Position numbers and translations under genes: made by a program | Notes under the pieces: model-generated | Seen by the model: the letters and a program-made list of their open reading frames with translations, nothing else | What the model was told of the DNA's origin: nothing | Databases searched by the model: none | NCBI GenBank assembly: GCA_023402395.1 | Contig: JAEYGI010000002.1 | Location: 248,001-312,000, forward strand | Direction of reading: 5' to 3' | From: Bacillota bacterium | GTDB taxonomy: Bacteria; Bacillota; UBA4882; UBA8346 | Length of the DNA stretch: 64,000 nt | Part shown: positions 1-8,613 of the stretch, one piece after another | Numbering within the stretch: position 1 is the stretch's first letter | Layout: the number at the start of each line of letters is the position of its first letter

Positions 1-906
1 AGCCTCGGGATCGCCGTGCAGCTCCATCCCGCCCATCTGGAACAGATCGCGCCGGTCTTTGCCGTTGGTCGGCGGCGCCTCGGCCGACCACCAGAGATCG
101 GCGATCTCCACCGCCAGCTTCCGTCCGGCGTTGTGGAGCTTGATCTCGCGGCGCAGATCCTCGGCGGTGGTGTGGCCGCCGGTTAACTCGTCGATCTGCG
201 CGACCAGGCGGCGGATGTTCTCGGCAAAGTACTCAATGGCCCATTCCTTGTCGCGCTGATGGTCGAGGGGATAGTCGGCCAGGAAAAGCTTGATGTCCCG
301 GCGCCGGCCGTGGCGGTGCGCCTCCAGGCTGTAGGACACGTCGGAGCAGCGCAGGCAGGAGTATGGCGCGATCATATCCACCGGCAGATCGCCTTCCTGA
401 ATATGTTCGTACCCGGCGGTGTTGCACACCTCAAAGCTGATGGCCCGGTAAGCCTTTTCCTTCTCGTCGGCGCTGCGGACTTCTTCCTGGCTCAGGGTGA
501 GGCCCTCCACCTTGCGCCGGGCCCAGATGTTGGTGCTCGCCGGCCGCAGCGCGATGGCGCGTGCCGCGTAATAGGGATCGACGCTCTGGCCGCCCTGAAC
601 GAAGATCACCGGCGTCCCGGCGGCTTTGGCTTTACTCATCCGGTCGTCCATGGTCATCAAGAGGTAATTGTGCTTCAGCGAAAAAGGCAGGGTCACGTCG
701 CCCGAGATCCGGCGGCCATAGTAGTTGCTGTTGTCATAGACATTGGGGTATTTGACCGGCCCAATCTCGGTCAGGTACCGCCAGATCTCTTCCGGGCCGG
801 CCTGGGAGCCGTCCCGGAACCGGATCGGAGCGGTTTTCAGGAAATCGCCCCGGATCGCCTCCGGATATTGAAAGAACTCGGGCGCTTTTGGCAAGGCCAT
901 GCTCAT
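1..906 (-). CDS. 2-hydroxyacyl-CoA dehydratase family subunit (partial, runs off left edge)
   Basis: The reading frame is open from the ATG at 906 to the window edge, so only about 300 N-terminal residues are visible. It is a clear paralogue of the 467-residue protein at 4716-6119: both share VIFVQGGQ/VVFIQGGQ, a cysteine in the CNTAGYE/CQTAKYE region, the CLRCSD/CTRCSD pair followed by an EAHRHG motif, and LWWSAEAPPTN/RWWSAPTPPTN. These cysteines are plausible ligands of the [4Fe-4S] cluster of the BcrC/BadD/HgdB superfamily. The start overlaps the stop of the upstream subunit by four bases (ATGA), with a GAGGAG ribosome binding site, so the two subunits are probably made in equal amounts and assemble together. 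The substrate cannot be told from sequence. Confidence 0.8.
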   Translation of the reverse strand, partial: MSMALPKAPEFFQYPEAIRGDFLKTAPIRFRDGSQAGPEEIWRYLTEIGPVKYPNVYDNSNYYGRRISGDVTLPFSLKHNYLLMTMDDRMSKAKAAGTPVIFVQGGQSVDPYYAARAIALRPASTNIWARRKVEGLTLSQEEVRSADEKEKAYRAISFEVCNTAGYEHIQEGDLPVDMIAPYSCLRCSDVSYSLEAHRHGRRRDIKLFLADYPLDHQRDKEWAIEYFAENIRRLVAQIDELTGGHTTAEDLRREIKLHNAGRKLAVEIADLWWSAEAPPTNGKDRRDLFQMGGMELHGDPEA

Positions 907-2090
907 GCGCTCTCCTCTCGTAGCTCTTTGTTCTTAATCATTTCCACGAACGCCTCGACCCGGGTCCGGATCGCTTCATAGTCCGAACCGGCGTATTCGG
1001 TATGGATCTCCAACAGGGGAATTCCCGCCTGCTGCAGGACGTCTTTGGTCTCCTTGGCTTTGAAGGTGTAGGGATCGCAATAACGCAAGGTATGATAGAT
1101 GACGCCCTGGGCCCGAAACGAATGGATCAACTCCTGCAGGCGCCGGAGGCGCCGGTCGGTCGCCAGCTCCAGATAGGGCAAGGCGCCGTGAGGGGTGCGG
1201 TTGAGATAGGCCAGCGCCAGCCCGGCCACGCTGTTTTCGGCGACGTTGACATCCAGGTAGGGAATGAGCCCGGACCAGAGATCGTCGCCGACGATCCGCC
1301 CCCCGACACTGTTGATGATCTTGATCAGCTTAGTGTCGCCCGGCGGAATGACGCTGCCGGAGATGAAGATCCGCGCTTCATCCTCATCGGCCGCCGCCAC
1401 CGGTTCGCTTTGGGCCGCTTCCAGCTCGGCCAATAGTTGTTCCAATAGGGACAGATATTCGGAGCGGTCCAGGAAATAGCCGGCCTGGACGGCCTCGTAG
1501 GTCTCCTCCCAGGAGATCAGCCGTTCCCGGGCGGCTTGATAATCATAGATCCTGAGGATGGCCGCCCGGATCTTCCGGTACAGTTCGATGGATGCCGCCA
1601 GTTTGGCTGGGTCGAGCGTCAGGCCGGCCCGTTCCTCCAGGCGCTGGGTGAAATAGGCCACCTCCTTGGTGAAATAGGTCTTGGCCTCGGGCCAGTAGAA
1701 GTTGCGCGGCACTCCCAGGATCAGGACGTCCTTGTGGAAATAGTACTCAAGGATCTCGGCGGTCCGATACGTCTGGAGGCAGGTGGCGTCAAAGGCCAGG
1801 AAGTCGGTATTCTGAATGTAAGGGTCCTGGTTTTCGGCGAACAGCCCCACCGTCTCCCGGACATAGACGCAGTTTTTGGTCGAGATGTAGCGGCCGCCGA
1901 TCTCCACCAGCCGGTCATCGCCGCCGGCGCCGATCCGGATCGGGATCAGCCCCAGCGCGTGAAAGATCTCTTCAGGAAGGTTGTAACCCTGCCATCCCAC
2001 CACCTTTTGCCCGGCGGCGCGGGCCTCGACCAGCTCGGCCGGTCGTTCCGCCAGGCGCTTCCGAATGGCCTCAAGCGCTCGCAACGGCAT
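903..2090 (-). CDS. 2-hydroxyacyl-CoA dehydratase, HgdB/BcrC-like subunit
   Basis: A 395-residue protein of the benzoyl-CoA reductase/2-hydroxyglutaryl-CoA dehydratase family. Three cysteines lie where the cluster ligands are expected: C74 (KNCVY), C104 (ATCLQ) and C338 (RYCDPY). The start chosen is the ATG at 2090 (MPLRALEAI), because it has a GGGGGA site upstream and matches the start of the paralogue at 4647; a longer frame begins at 2123. The first 20 bases lie inside the end of the activase gene, and the end overlaps the next subunit by four bases. It should pair with the partial subunit at 1-906 as the catalytic heterodimer, which removes water from a (R)-2-hydroxyacyl-CoA after ATP-driven one-electron activation. 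Family certain, substrate unknown. Confidence 0.88.
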   Translation of the reverse strand: MPLRALEAIRKRLAERPAELVEARAAGQKVVGWQGYNLPEEIFHALGLIPIRIGAGGDDRLVEIGGRYISTKNCVYVRETVGLFAENQDPYIQNTDFLAFDATCLQTYRTAEILEYYFHKDVLILGVPRNFYWPEAKTYFTKEVAYFTQRLEERAGLTLDPAKLAASIELYRKIRAAILRIYDYQAARERLISWEETYEAVQAGYFLDRSEYLSLLEQLLAELEAAQSEPVAAADEDEARIFISGSVIPPGDTKLIKIINSVGGRIVGDDLWSGLIPYLDVNVAENSVAGLALAYLNRTPHGALPYLELATDRRLRRLQELIHSFRAQGVIYHTLRYCDPYTFKAKETKDVLQQAGIPLLEIHTEYAGSDYEAIRTRVEAFVEMIKNKELREESA

Positions 2091-2889
2091 GTTGATTCCC
2101 CCGTTTCCAGGCGTTGCGGGCAATGACCGCCGCGCCGATGGCTCCGACCAATTGGGGATCTTGCTCGGGATCGGCGATCGTTACTTTTAGTGCTTCTTCC
2201 AGCGCTTTCCGCATCCCGATATTTTTGGCGACCCCGCCGGAGAAGAAGACGTCACTCTCGATGCCCACCCGTGAGAACATACCGGCCACCCGGTTGGCAA
2301 TGGCGTGATGAATCCCGATGATGATATTTTCCGCTTTTTCGCCCCGCGCCAGCAGCGAAACGGTTTCCGACTCCGCGAATACGGTGCAGGTGCTGCTGAC
2401 CGGGAGCACTTCGGTGGCTTGCAGGGACAGCGGGCCCAATTCGTCGAGGCTGACTTTAAAGACATTGGCCATGACTTCCAGAAAGCGTCCGGTTCCGGCC
2501 GCGCATTTGTCGTTCATGGCAAAATCGGTGACATTCCCGGCTTCATCGAGGCGGATCGCTTTGCAATCCTGGCCGCCCATGTCGATGATGGTCCGGGTCC
2601 CGGGATGAAGGAAATGAGCGCCTTTGCCGTGGCAGGTGATTTCGGTCACGGTTTTGTCGGCGTAGGGCGCCGAGATCCGGCCGTAGCCGGTGGCTACGAT
2701 ATATTTCAGATCTTCCCGCTTCAGCCCGGCGTTTTCCAAGGCGGACGCCAGGCCGTTCTGGCCGTTCTCCTCGGTATTGATCCCGGTACGCAAAATGCTG
2801 TAACCGGCGATCTTGCCGTCGACCAGAATTACGGTTTTGGTGCCCAGGGAGCCGACGTCGACTCCGGCAAACGCTGCAATGTTGGACAT
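2071..2889 (-). CDS. 2-hydroxyacyl-CoA dehydratase activase (HgdC/FldI-like ATPase)
   Basis: A 272-residue ASKHA-fold ATPase. It opens with the phosphate-binding loop GVDVGSLGTKT and carries the two cysteines that in HgdC-type activases bridge one [4Fe-4S] cluster between two protomers: C129 in NDKCAAGTGRF and C168 in SSTCTVFAESE. In the family the homodimer uses ATP hydrolysis to inject a low-potential electron into the dehydratase. The start is the ATG at 2889, which has an AGGAGAG site; the longer frame to 2934 adds a non-conserved leader. It is the only activase in the window, so it may serve both subunit pairs. A 560-base gap with no clear terminator separates it from the upstream pair. 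Confidence 0.92.
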   Translation of the reverse strand: MSNIAAFAGVDVGSLGTKTVILVDGKIAGYSILRTGINTEENGQNGLASALENAGLKREDLKYIVATGYGRISAPYADKTVTEITCHGKGAHFLHPGTRTIIDMGGQDCKAIRLDEAGNVTDFAMNDKCAAGTGRFLEVMANVFKVSLDELGPLSLQATEVLPVSSTCTVFAESETVSLLARGEKAENIIIGIHHAIANRVAGMFSRVGIESDVFFSGGVAKNIGMRKALEEALKVTIADPEQDPQLVGAIGAAVIARNAWKRGNQHAVASA

Positions 2890-2934
2890 TTGAATTCTCT
2901 CCTTTAGGTGTTGAATTTTAAATTCGAGTATCAA

Positions 2935-3453
2935 GTTTAGTTCGCTGAAGATACTTAATTTAGCAACGCTCAGTAGGGGGAACTATCTTTAGTCACTTGA
3001 AAACTGCCCGGCGCTTCCGCTTTCAGAGCGCCGGGATGAGTCTTGCCGGACCGTGACCACGGACGGTTACAGTTAAGGCGCAGGCCGGATGCCGTAGCGC
3101 CTGAATTGGTTGAACTTGCAGTTCAACGTACGCGTCGTCAAAAGCGAGGAGTTCTAGGCGCGACCCCGCAGTCGGCTCATTTTAGCAAGCTTGATTTGCT
3201 TAGCCGATCTGCAAGCATACATTTACGCAAATCGTAGCGAGGACCGGAACCGTACTCGATGTACGGTGAGGACCCGGCAGTCGTTTTTGCAGACGGCTTT
3301 TGGTCTGCGAAAACGATCTGCAAGCATCCGTGACACACTACTTTGACCGAGCAACGACGAAATCCGACGCTTTTCACGGCGCATCAACCAATCCGGCAAA
3401 GCTTTTAGCGATCTTTCACTTTTTCTTCTCGTAGTCCCCTAGAATGGACCGGC
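2935..3453. other. intergenic region with short direct and inverted repeats
   Basis: No convincing gene lies between the activase and the upstream dehydratase subunit. The stretch holds a perfect inverted repeat with 7-base arms (ACCGTAC, 3249-3267). A 14-base direct repeat, CGATCTGCAAGCAT, occurs at 3205-3218 and 3314-3327. A GCAGAC/GTCTGC hairpin lies between them near 3290-3308. A 66-codon frame on the minus strand (3177-3377) has no start signal or recognisable domain and is judged non-coding. The repeats may be a degenerate dispersed element. Confidence 0.5.
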
Positions 3454-4647
3454 TCAGGCGATCTCCTCGCGGTCAAGGATCGATCGGTTTTTGAGCATCT
3501 CCACAAAGGCTTCGGCCCGGGTCCGGATCGCCTCATAATCCGATCCCGCGTACTCGGTATGAATCTCCAAGAGCGGAACGCCGTCCCGGTTGACCACGTC
3601 CTTGGTCTCCCCGGCCTTGAACGAGAAGGGATCGCAATAGCGCAAGGTGTGGTAGAGAACGCCCTTGGCCTGAAAGGTCTCGATCAGCCGCCGCAGGTTG
3701 CGCAGCCGGCCGTCGGATTCCAGGTCAAGATAGGGCAGGGCTCCGTGCGGCGTCCGGTTCAAGTAGGCTTCGGCCAGTCCCGCCACTGACGGCTCCTCGA
3801 TCCGGACGTTCAGCGACGGCGCCAGTCCGGACCAGAGATCGTCGCCGACAATCCGGCCGCCCAATTTCTCGATGATGCTGATCAATTTGTGATCGCCGGG
3901 CGGAATGATGCTGCCCGACAGGAAAATGCGGGCTTCGTCCTCGCGGGCTTCGATCACCGGCGTCCCCTGCCGCGCGTTGAGCTCGTCAAGTAACTCCGTC
4001 AAGTAGCCCGAATATTGCTCCCGGTCCAGGTAATACCCGGCGTGAACCACGTCGTACACTTCGTTCCAGCTAATCAGCGGCCCGGTTCCGGCCTGGAACC
4101 GGTAGAGTTCCTGGATTTTAGTTCGGATGCCGTCCAGCAGCGCGATGCTGTCGGCCAGCCGGGCCGGATCGAGCGTGACGCCGGCATAGTCCGCCAGTTT
4201 GGCGGCGAATTCCTCCATTTCGCTCCGGAAATAGGCGCGCGCCTCGGGCAGGAAAAAGTTGCGCGGCACGCCGAGGCCCAAGGTATTCACCTTAAAAAAG
4301 TAGGCGATGATCTCGGCGACCCGGTACATCTGCAAACAGGTGGAGTCAAACGCCACCAGATCCGCATTTTGAACATAGGGATCCTGGCCTTCGGCGAACA
4401 GGCCGACCGTTTGGCGGGTATACACGCAATTCTTGGAAGAGATATAGCGCGAGCCGATCTCCACCAGCCGATCGTCGCCGCCGGCGCCGAGACGGACCGG
4501 GATCAGACCCAGCGCCAGAATCAGTTCTTCAGGAATGTTGTAGCCGATCCAGCCGACCACCTTTTTCCCGTTCCGCCTGGCCTCGGCCAGTTCCTCGGGC
4601 CGTTTGACCACGGCCGCCGTGATTTTGGCCAATGTACTCAAAGGCAT
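3454..4647 (-). CDS. 2-hydroxyacyl-CoA dehydratase, HgdB/BcrC-like subunit (second copy)
   Basis: A 397-residue paralogue of the protein at 903-2090, with the same cysteine positions (KNCVY, STCLQ, RYCDPF) and the same C-terminal block ending in IHTEYAGSDYEAIRTR. The start is the ATG at 4647 with a strong GGGAGGAA site; the longer frame to 4719 would overlap the upstream stop and is not needed. It lies 68 bases after the 467-residue partner subunit. The strong similarity to the other set points to an internal duplication of the two-subunit unit, perhaps with divergent substrates. Confidence 0.88.
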   Translation of the reverse strand: MPLSTLAKITAAVVKRPEELAEARRNGKKVVGWIGYNIPEELILALGLIPVRLGAGGDDRLVEIGSRYISSKNCVYTRQTVGLFAEGQDPYVQNADLVAFDSTCLQMYRVAEIIAYFFKVNTLGLGVPRNFFLPEARAYFRSEMEEFAAKLADYAGVTLDPARLADSIALLDGIRTKIQELYRFQAGTGPLISWNEVYDVVHAGYYLDREQYSGYLTELLDELNARQGTPVIEAREDEARIFLSGSIIPPGDHKLISIIEKLGGRIVGDDLWSGLAPSLNVRIEEPSVAGLAEAYLNRTPHGALPYLDLESDGRLRNLRRLIETFQAKGVLYHTLRYCDPFSFKAGETKDVVNRDGVPLLEIHTEYAGSDYEAIRTRAEAFVEMLKNRSILDREEIA

Positions 4648-4715
4648 TTGCGGTTCCTCCCTCATGGTAAGAGTTATCAATGCGGCCCGGCGCTGCGGGT
4701 CGCGGTTGGTTCGTT

Positions 4716-6119
4716 TCAAGCCTTGTTTTGCTTCAGCATTTCGATGAACACCTCGACCCGGTTGTGCAACTGCTCCTGGCCTTCCTGGCTCTCGGCCATG
4801 GCCCGTTCAATGATGATCGTGGGAACGCCGGCTTCCTCTTTTACCACGTCCGCCACCAGCCGGGCGGCGGCGGATTGGAAGTTGCAGCCCCACTGATACA
4901 TGAAGATCATGCCGTCGGCCCGGGATCGCTTCACCTGTTCCGCCACCCAACGGCCGCGCTCCTCAGTGGGCAGCTCGTAGGGGTAGGCCAGGATCGTCTG
5001 GGCCAACTGCTCGTAGGGGTCGCCGTTCTCTTCGACATCGTTGAAGACCTCGCTCCAGCCGTCGTCCTTGCCGACCACCACCCCGCCGGCCCGGTCGACC
5101 ACATGGGGATTGGGATTGACGCAGGAGCCGCAGATGAAGAGACGGACCGGATCCTCGGCCAGGCCCGCGCCGCGGCGGTCCTCCCTGATCCTCGCTTTGA
5201 CCTCGGCCAGGGATTCCTCCAGCAGCTGTTTGGCGGCCAACGGGTCGCTGCTGCTCTCATTGCCGAGGCTGAGAATGGCCGTATGGTCCTGGCTGTTGGT
5301 GGGCGGGGTCGGCGCCGACCACCACCGGTTCATGTACTCCCGGGCCAGCCGCCGTTTTTCATTGTGCAACCGGATCTCCTGCCAGAGCAGTTCATCATTG
5401 ACCTCGATCCGGCTCTGTTCCGCGATCTGCCGGACCAGCCGGCGCAGGTTGTCGGCGACATAGGAGCGGGCCCAGGCTTTGTCCTGCTGGCGGTTTACCG
5501 GATAGTCCACCGGCACCAGGGGCAAGCGGACCTTGCCGTGCCGGTGCGCCTCAACCCCGTAAGCCATATCCGAGCAACGGGTGCAGAGATAGGGCGCGAT
5601 GATCGAGATGCCGGGGACCATCTCATTTTGGATGATCTCATACTTGGCGGTCTGACAGGCGTCGACGGTGAGCGCCTGGCGCCCGATCTCCCGGATCTGC
5701 AGGCGGCGGATGTCAGCCTCCTCATAGCTGAGATTCTCTTTGGAATTCGTCGCCCAACTGTTCACGTAGCCGGGCCGGATCGGAATGCCGCCGGCGGCGT
5801 AATACGGTTCATGGGTCTGCCCGCCCTGAATGAAAACAACCGGGACCCCTTGGTCTGCCGCCCGGTTGAGCCGGTCAAACAGGGAGATGTTGAAATAATT
5901 GCGCCGGAACCCGGTCACCAGATCGAGATCGCCGGAGAGTCCGTGATTTTTGCCCTGGCTGAACAGGTTCGGATAGCGGCGCGGGCCTTCCTCGGTCATA
6001 AACTCCCAAATCTCATCCGCCGCGACGCGCGATCCGTCCCGGAATCGCAGATCCGGGGTAGCTGCGACTTTTTCCCGAAGCTCCTCCGGATAGTTGATCG
6101 AGCCGTATTTGGTGCTCAT
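4716..6119 (-). CDS. 2-hydroxyacyl-CoA dehydratase family subunit (467 aa)
   Basis: Starts at the ATG at 6119 (MSTKYGS) behind a perfect AGGAGG site. Likely cluster ligands are C155 (DACQTAKY) and C179/C182 (LCTRCSD), with further cysteines near the C-terminus (FICGSC, QWGCNFQ). At about 467 residues it is longer than typical HgdB-like subunits, and it is the partner type of the 397-residue subunit downstream. The same arrangement is repeated at 1-2090. The upstream neighbours are two ABC binding proteins, which suggests that the imported compound feeds this dehydratase; that link is inference from gene order. Confidence 0.85.
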   Translation of the reverse strand: MSTKYGSINYPEELREKVAATPDLRFRDGSRVAADEIWEFMTEEGPRRYPNLFSQGKNHGLSGDLDLVTGFRRNYFNISLFDRLNRAADQGVPVVFIQGGQTHEPYYAAGGIPIRPGYVNSWATNSKENLSYEEADIRRLQIREIGRQALTVDACQTAKYEIIQNEMVPGISIIAPYLCTRCSDMAYGVEAHRHGKVRLPLVPVDYPVNRQQDKAWARSYVADNLRRLVRQIAEQSRIEVNDELLWQEIRLHNEKRRLAREYMNRWWSAPTPPTNSQDHTAILSLGNESSSDPLAAKQLLEESLAEVKARIREDRRGAGLAEDPVRLFICGSCVNPNPHVVDRAGGVVVGKDDGWSEVFNDVEENGDPYEQLAQTILAYPYELPTEERGRWVAEQVKRSRADGMIFMYQWGCNFQSAAARLVADVVKEEAGVPTIIIERAMAESQEGQEQLHNRVEVFIEMLKQNKA

Positions 6120-6145
6120 GCGTTGCCTCCTGAATTCAATAATGA

Positions 6146-6402
6146 AAATAAAGTCCGTCGGCGTTGCTGCCGATGCCCTCACCCTTAGGGTTAATTCGAA
6201 GCCGCCTGCCCTCTCCCATGACGCTCGTAAAAACGCCTCGCTGTGGGAGAGGGACCGAAGATGCCTAAAGTCATGTAGTTAAGGTTTTAGGCCTATTTCT
6301 CCCTCTCCCATAGTGAGTGCTCTTCGAGCGAGATGGGAGAGGGCCACTGACTTGAATCAACCCAATGGGTGAGGGCATCGAGGCCAAAGCCGACAGTTTA
6401 TT
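6146..6402. repeat. MITE-like intergenic repeat with terminal inverted repeats, copy 1
   Basis: The element is bounded by perfect 13-base inverted ends, GATGCCCTCACCC at 6172-6184 and its complement at 6367-6379. The match continues outward imperfectly to about 6146 and 6402 (AAATAAA and GTCGGC stretches). Inside is a second nested inverted pair built on CCCTCTCCCA. A related element lies at 43177-43428. It encodes nothing and sits between the dehydratase and transporter genes, where it could fold in the transcript. Confidence 0.75.
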
Positions 6403-6469
6403 TGACTAGGCTTAGTAAGCTGGATAATCACTTAATCAAACGCTGATCTGTCCTTAAGCCGGGCCGCCT

Positions 6470-7471
6470 TTATTTTCGGGCCGCCGGCAGGAACCGCAGG
6501 TCGAAGAGGTCCTCGTCTTTTAGTTGGTCGACGTTTTCGGCCTCGCCCAACTCCTCCAGAATCTTCAGCGCGTTGCGGGTGCCTTCCTTATTCACGGCGC
6601 CGTCAAAATTCCACTGCGCGAACGCATCATGGAAATACTGCCGGATCACTTCCGGCTCGTAGCCGTATTTCCGCTGCGAGAAAGCGAACAGTTCCTCGGG
6701 ATGCTTTTGCGCGTAAAATCTGGACTCAATCTCGGTCTTCAGCAAATTGCGGACCACGGCCGGCTTACTTTTAATAAAGGCGTCGCTGGCGAACACGTAG
6801 GAATGCTGATAATTGCCGAAATAATCGGCGGCCTTGGCGATGGTCCGGCCGATGCCTTTGAGCCGGATGATGGTCGCCGTCGGTTCGTTGGAGATGGCCG
6901 CCGCCACTTTGCCCGACTGCAAGACCAGCAGCGCGTCGTTGCTGGTGGTGTTGTTGGTGGTCTTAAAATCCTCAATGGTCAGCCCGTGGGCTTTGATAAT
7001 CTTCTGAAACGCCTGGTAGGTTCCGTTGCCCGGAATCCCGGCCGCCACGGTCTTGCCCTTCAGATCGGCGACCGATTTGATCTCGTTTCTGGCCACCAGG
7101 ACAAAGCTGTTCTCCCGGATCGGGGGCGAAGCGATTACTTTGATCGGAATCTTTTTGGCGATGCCGGTCAGGATCGGGCTGCCGAAGTTTCCGGCGTCAA
7201 TCTGGCCGCTGGCCACCGCGGCCATGGCCTCGGCCCCGCCCTTGGAGAAATGCAGCATTTGCAGGTCGATCCCGTTCTTTTGATAAAAACCCTTTTCCAA
7301 CGCCAGGTCCATATGGGCGTTGCTGAGGCCGGGCGCGAGCACCGCGTAGCGAACCTTGACCGGTTTGGCGCCGCTCGCCCAGATTCCGTTCTCAAATAGG
7401 ACGGCCCCGAAAAGCAGAGCTATGATTAACGCCGTGGCGGCCTGCCTTATCCAGGCGGAGGTTTTTTTCAT
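6470..7471 (-). CDS. NitT/TauT-type ABC transporter substrate-binding protein
   Basis: A 333-residue binding protein of the SsuA/TauA/ThiY-like fold. It has a Sec signal peptide with a hydrophobic stretch at about residues 12-27, and the mature part begins near KPVKVRYAVL. Typical family segments are GFYQKNGIDLQ, VASGQIDAGNFGSP, VADLKGKTVAAGIPGNGTYQAF and the helix after LVLQSGKVAAAISNEP. No lipobox cysteine is present, so the protein should be free in a periplasm. It is a paralogue of the next gene and completes a transporter with the ATPase and permease upstream. The ligand is unknown; sulfonates, nitrate-like anions, pyrimidine precursors and aromatic acids are all used by the family. Confidence 0.85.
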   Translation of the reverse strand: MKKTSAWIRQAATALIIALLFGAVLFENGIWASGAKPVKVRYAVLAPGLSNAHMDLALEKGFYQKNGIDLQMLHFSKGGAEAMAAVASGQIDAGNFGSPILTGIAKKIPIKVIASPPIRENSFVLVARNEIKSVADLKGKTVAAGIPGNGTYQAFQKIIKAHGLTIEDFKTTNNTTSNDALLVLQSGKVAAAISNEPTATIIRLKGIGRTIAKAADYFGNYQHSYVFASDAFIKSKPAVVRNLLKTEIESRFYAQKHPEELFAFSQRKYGYEPEVIRQYFHDAFAQWNFDGAVNKEGTRNALKILEELGEAENVDQLKDEDLFDLRFLPAARK

Positions 7472-7543
7472 CGTTGGCTCACTCCTTCGTTTTATGGGTT
7501 AAGCGCGGGACCGGCGGCTCAAGCCCGGTCCGCCGCGCTCCGT

Positions 7544-8554
7544 TTAAGATTGAGGGCGGGGCAGAAAGCCCAAGGCGAAGATGTCGCTGTCCTTCAATTT
7601 GTCGTAAAGTTCCCGCTTCACCTCGCCGGTTTCGATCAGCAATTGGAATCCCTTGCGTACATCATCCTTTTTCACGGTAAAATCGGGATTCCAGACTTTC
7701 CAAAAGTTCGTCTCGTAGACCTCCTTGATCAGGGCGGTGTCGTAGCCGAGCTTCCGGTGGACGAAGGCGTAAAATTCTTCCCGGTGCTCCTCGGCGTAAT
7801 GGGCCGATTGGCTCAGGGATTTGAGCAGGCGCCGCAGCCCCTCGGGGTTGTTTTTGATAAAGGCGTGGGTCGCGTAGAACGAGGCGTGCTGATAGCGGTA
7901 ATAATCATCCAATTTGGCCACGGAGTGGCCTTCGCGGGCCTGCTTGATCTGGGTGATGACCAGCGGATCGGTGAGAATCACCGCCGCCACCTCTTTCTTT
8001 TGCAGGACCAGCCGGGTATTGGCGGGATCGACCGAGGCGGTATTCGGTTTGAACTCGGAGAGGGTGAAACCGTTCGCCTGGACGATCTTGACAAAGGCCG
8101 TATAGCCGCCGCCGCCCGGCCGCCCGGTCAAAACCGCGTTCCCTTTTAGGCTGGCCAGATCCGGATACTCGTTCCCGGCGATCAGCTCCGCGCCCAGACT
8201 CTGGCGCGGCAGGGCGCCGATGACCTTGATGGGCAGGCCGGCGCCGATGGCGGTGTAAACCGGCGTTCCGTAGTCGCCGGCGTCGATCTCATTTCGGGCT
8301 GCCGCCGCCATCGCCAGATTGGGAGAGTCAAACCCGAAGAACTGCGGTTCGACGCCGTTGCTCTTGAAGAAGCCTTTTTCGATGCCGAGGAAGATGTAAG
8401 CGTTTTTGATATCGACCGACCCGGCGCCCAGCCCGCCATAGCGGACCTTAATAAGACCCGCGCCGCTGACGCCGGTCGCCCCCGCCAATAGCAATGCCAG
8501 GAGGAGCAGGAAGGGCAATTTGCGAAGCCCAAAAGCGCTGATTTTCATGTTCAT
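7544..8554 (-). CDS. NitT/TauT-type ABC transporter substrate-binding protein (second)
   Basis: A 336-residue paralogue of the downstream binding protein, with the same order of motifs (VRYGGLGAGSVDI, GFFKSNGVEPQF, ARNEIDAGDYGTP, LVLQKKEVAAVILTDPLV). It has a cleavable signal peptide (LLLALLLAGATGVSGAG) without a lipobox. The ATG at 8554 is favoured by a GGAA site seven bases upstream; a second ATG two codons later is possible. Two tandem binding proteins with one permease and one ATPase suggest either two related ligands or gene duplication. Confidence 0.85.
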   Translation of the reverse strand: MNMKISAFGLRKLPFLLLLALLLAGATGVSGAGLIKVRYGGLGAGSVDIKNAYIFLGIEKGFFKSNGVEPQFFGFDSPNLAMAAAARNEIDAGDYGTPVYTAIGAGLPIKVIGALPRQSLGAELIAGNEYPDLASLKGNAVLTGRPGGGGYTAFVKIVQANGFTLSEFKPNTASVDPANTRLVLQKKEVAAVILTDPLVITQIKQAREGHSVAKLDDYYRYQHASFYATHAFIKNNPEGLRRLLKSLSQSAHYAEEHREEFYAFVHRKLGYDTALIKEVYETNFWKVWNPDFTVKKDDVRKGFQLLIETGEVKRELYDKLKDSDIFALGFLPRPQS

Positions 8555-8613
8555 TGGTAAGTTCCTTTCGTATCAGAATCGGAATTCAATCAAAGGTTTC
8601 TATCGCGATTGCT

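Noticed and set aside
4680..6188. 502-codon plus-strand frame opposite the dehydratase subunit
   Set aside because: It is the antisense shadow of a recognised gene; high GC third positions keep the frame open. No domain, start signal or codon pattern supports it.
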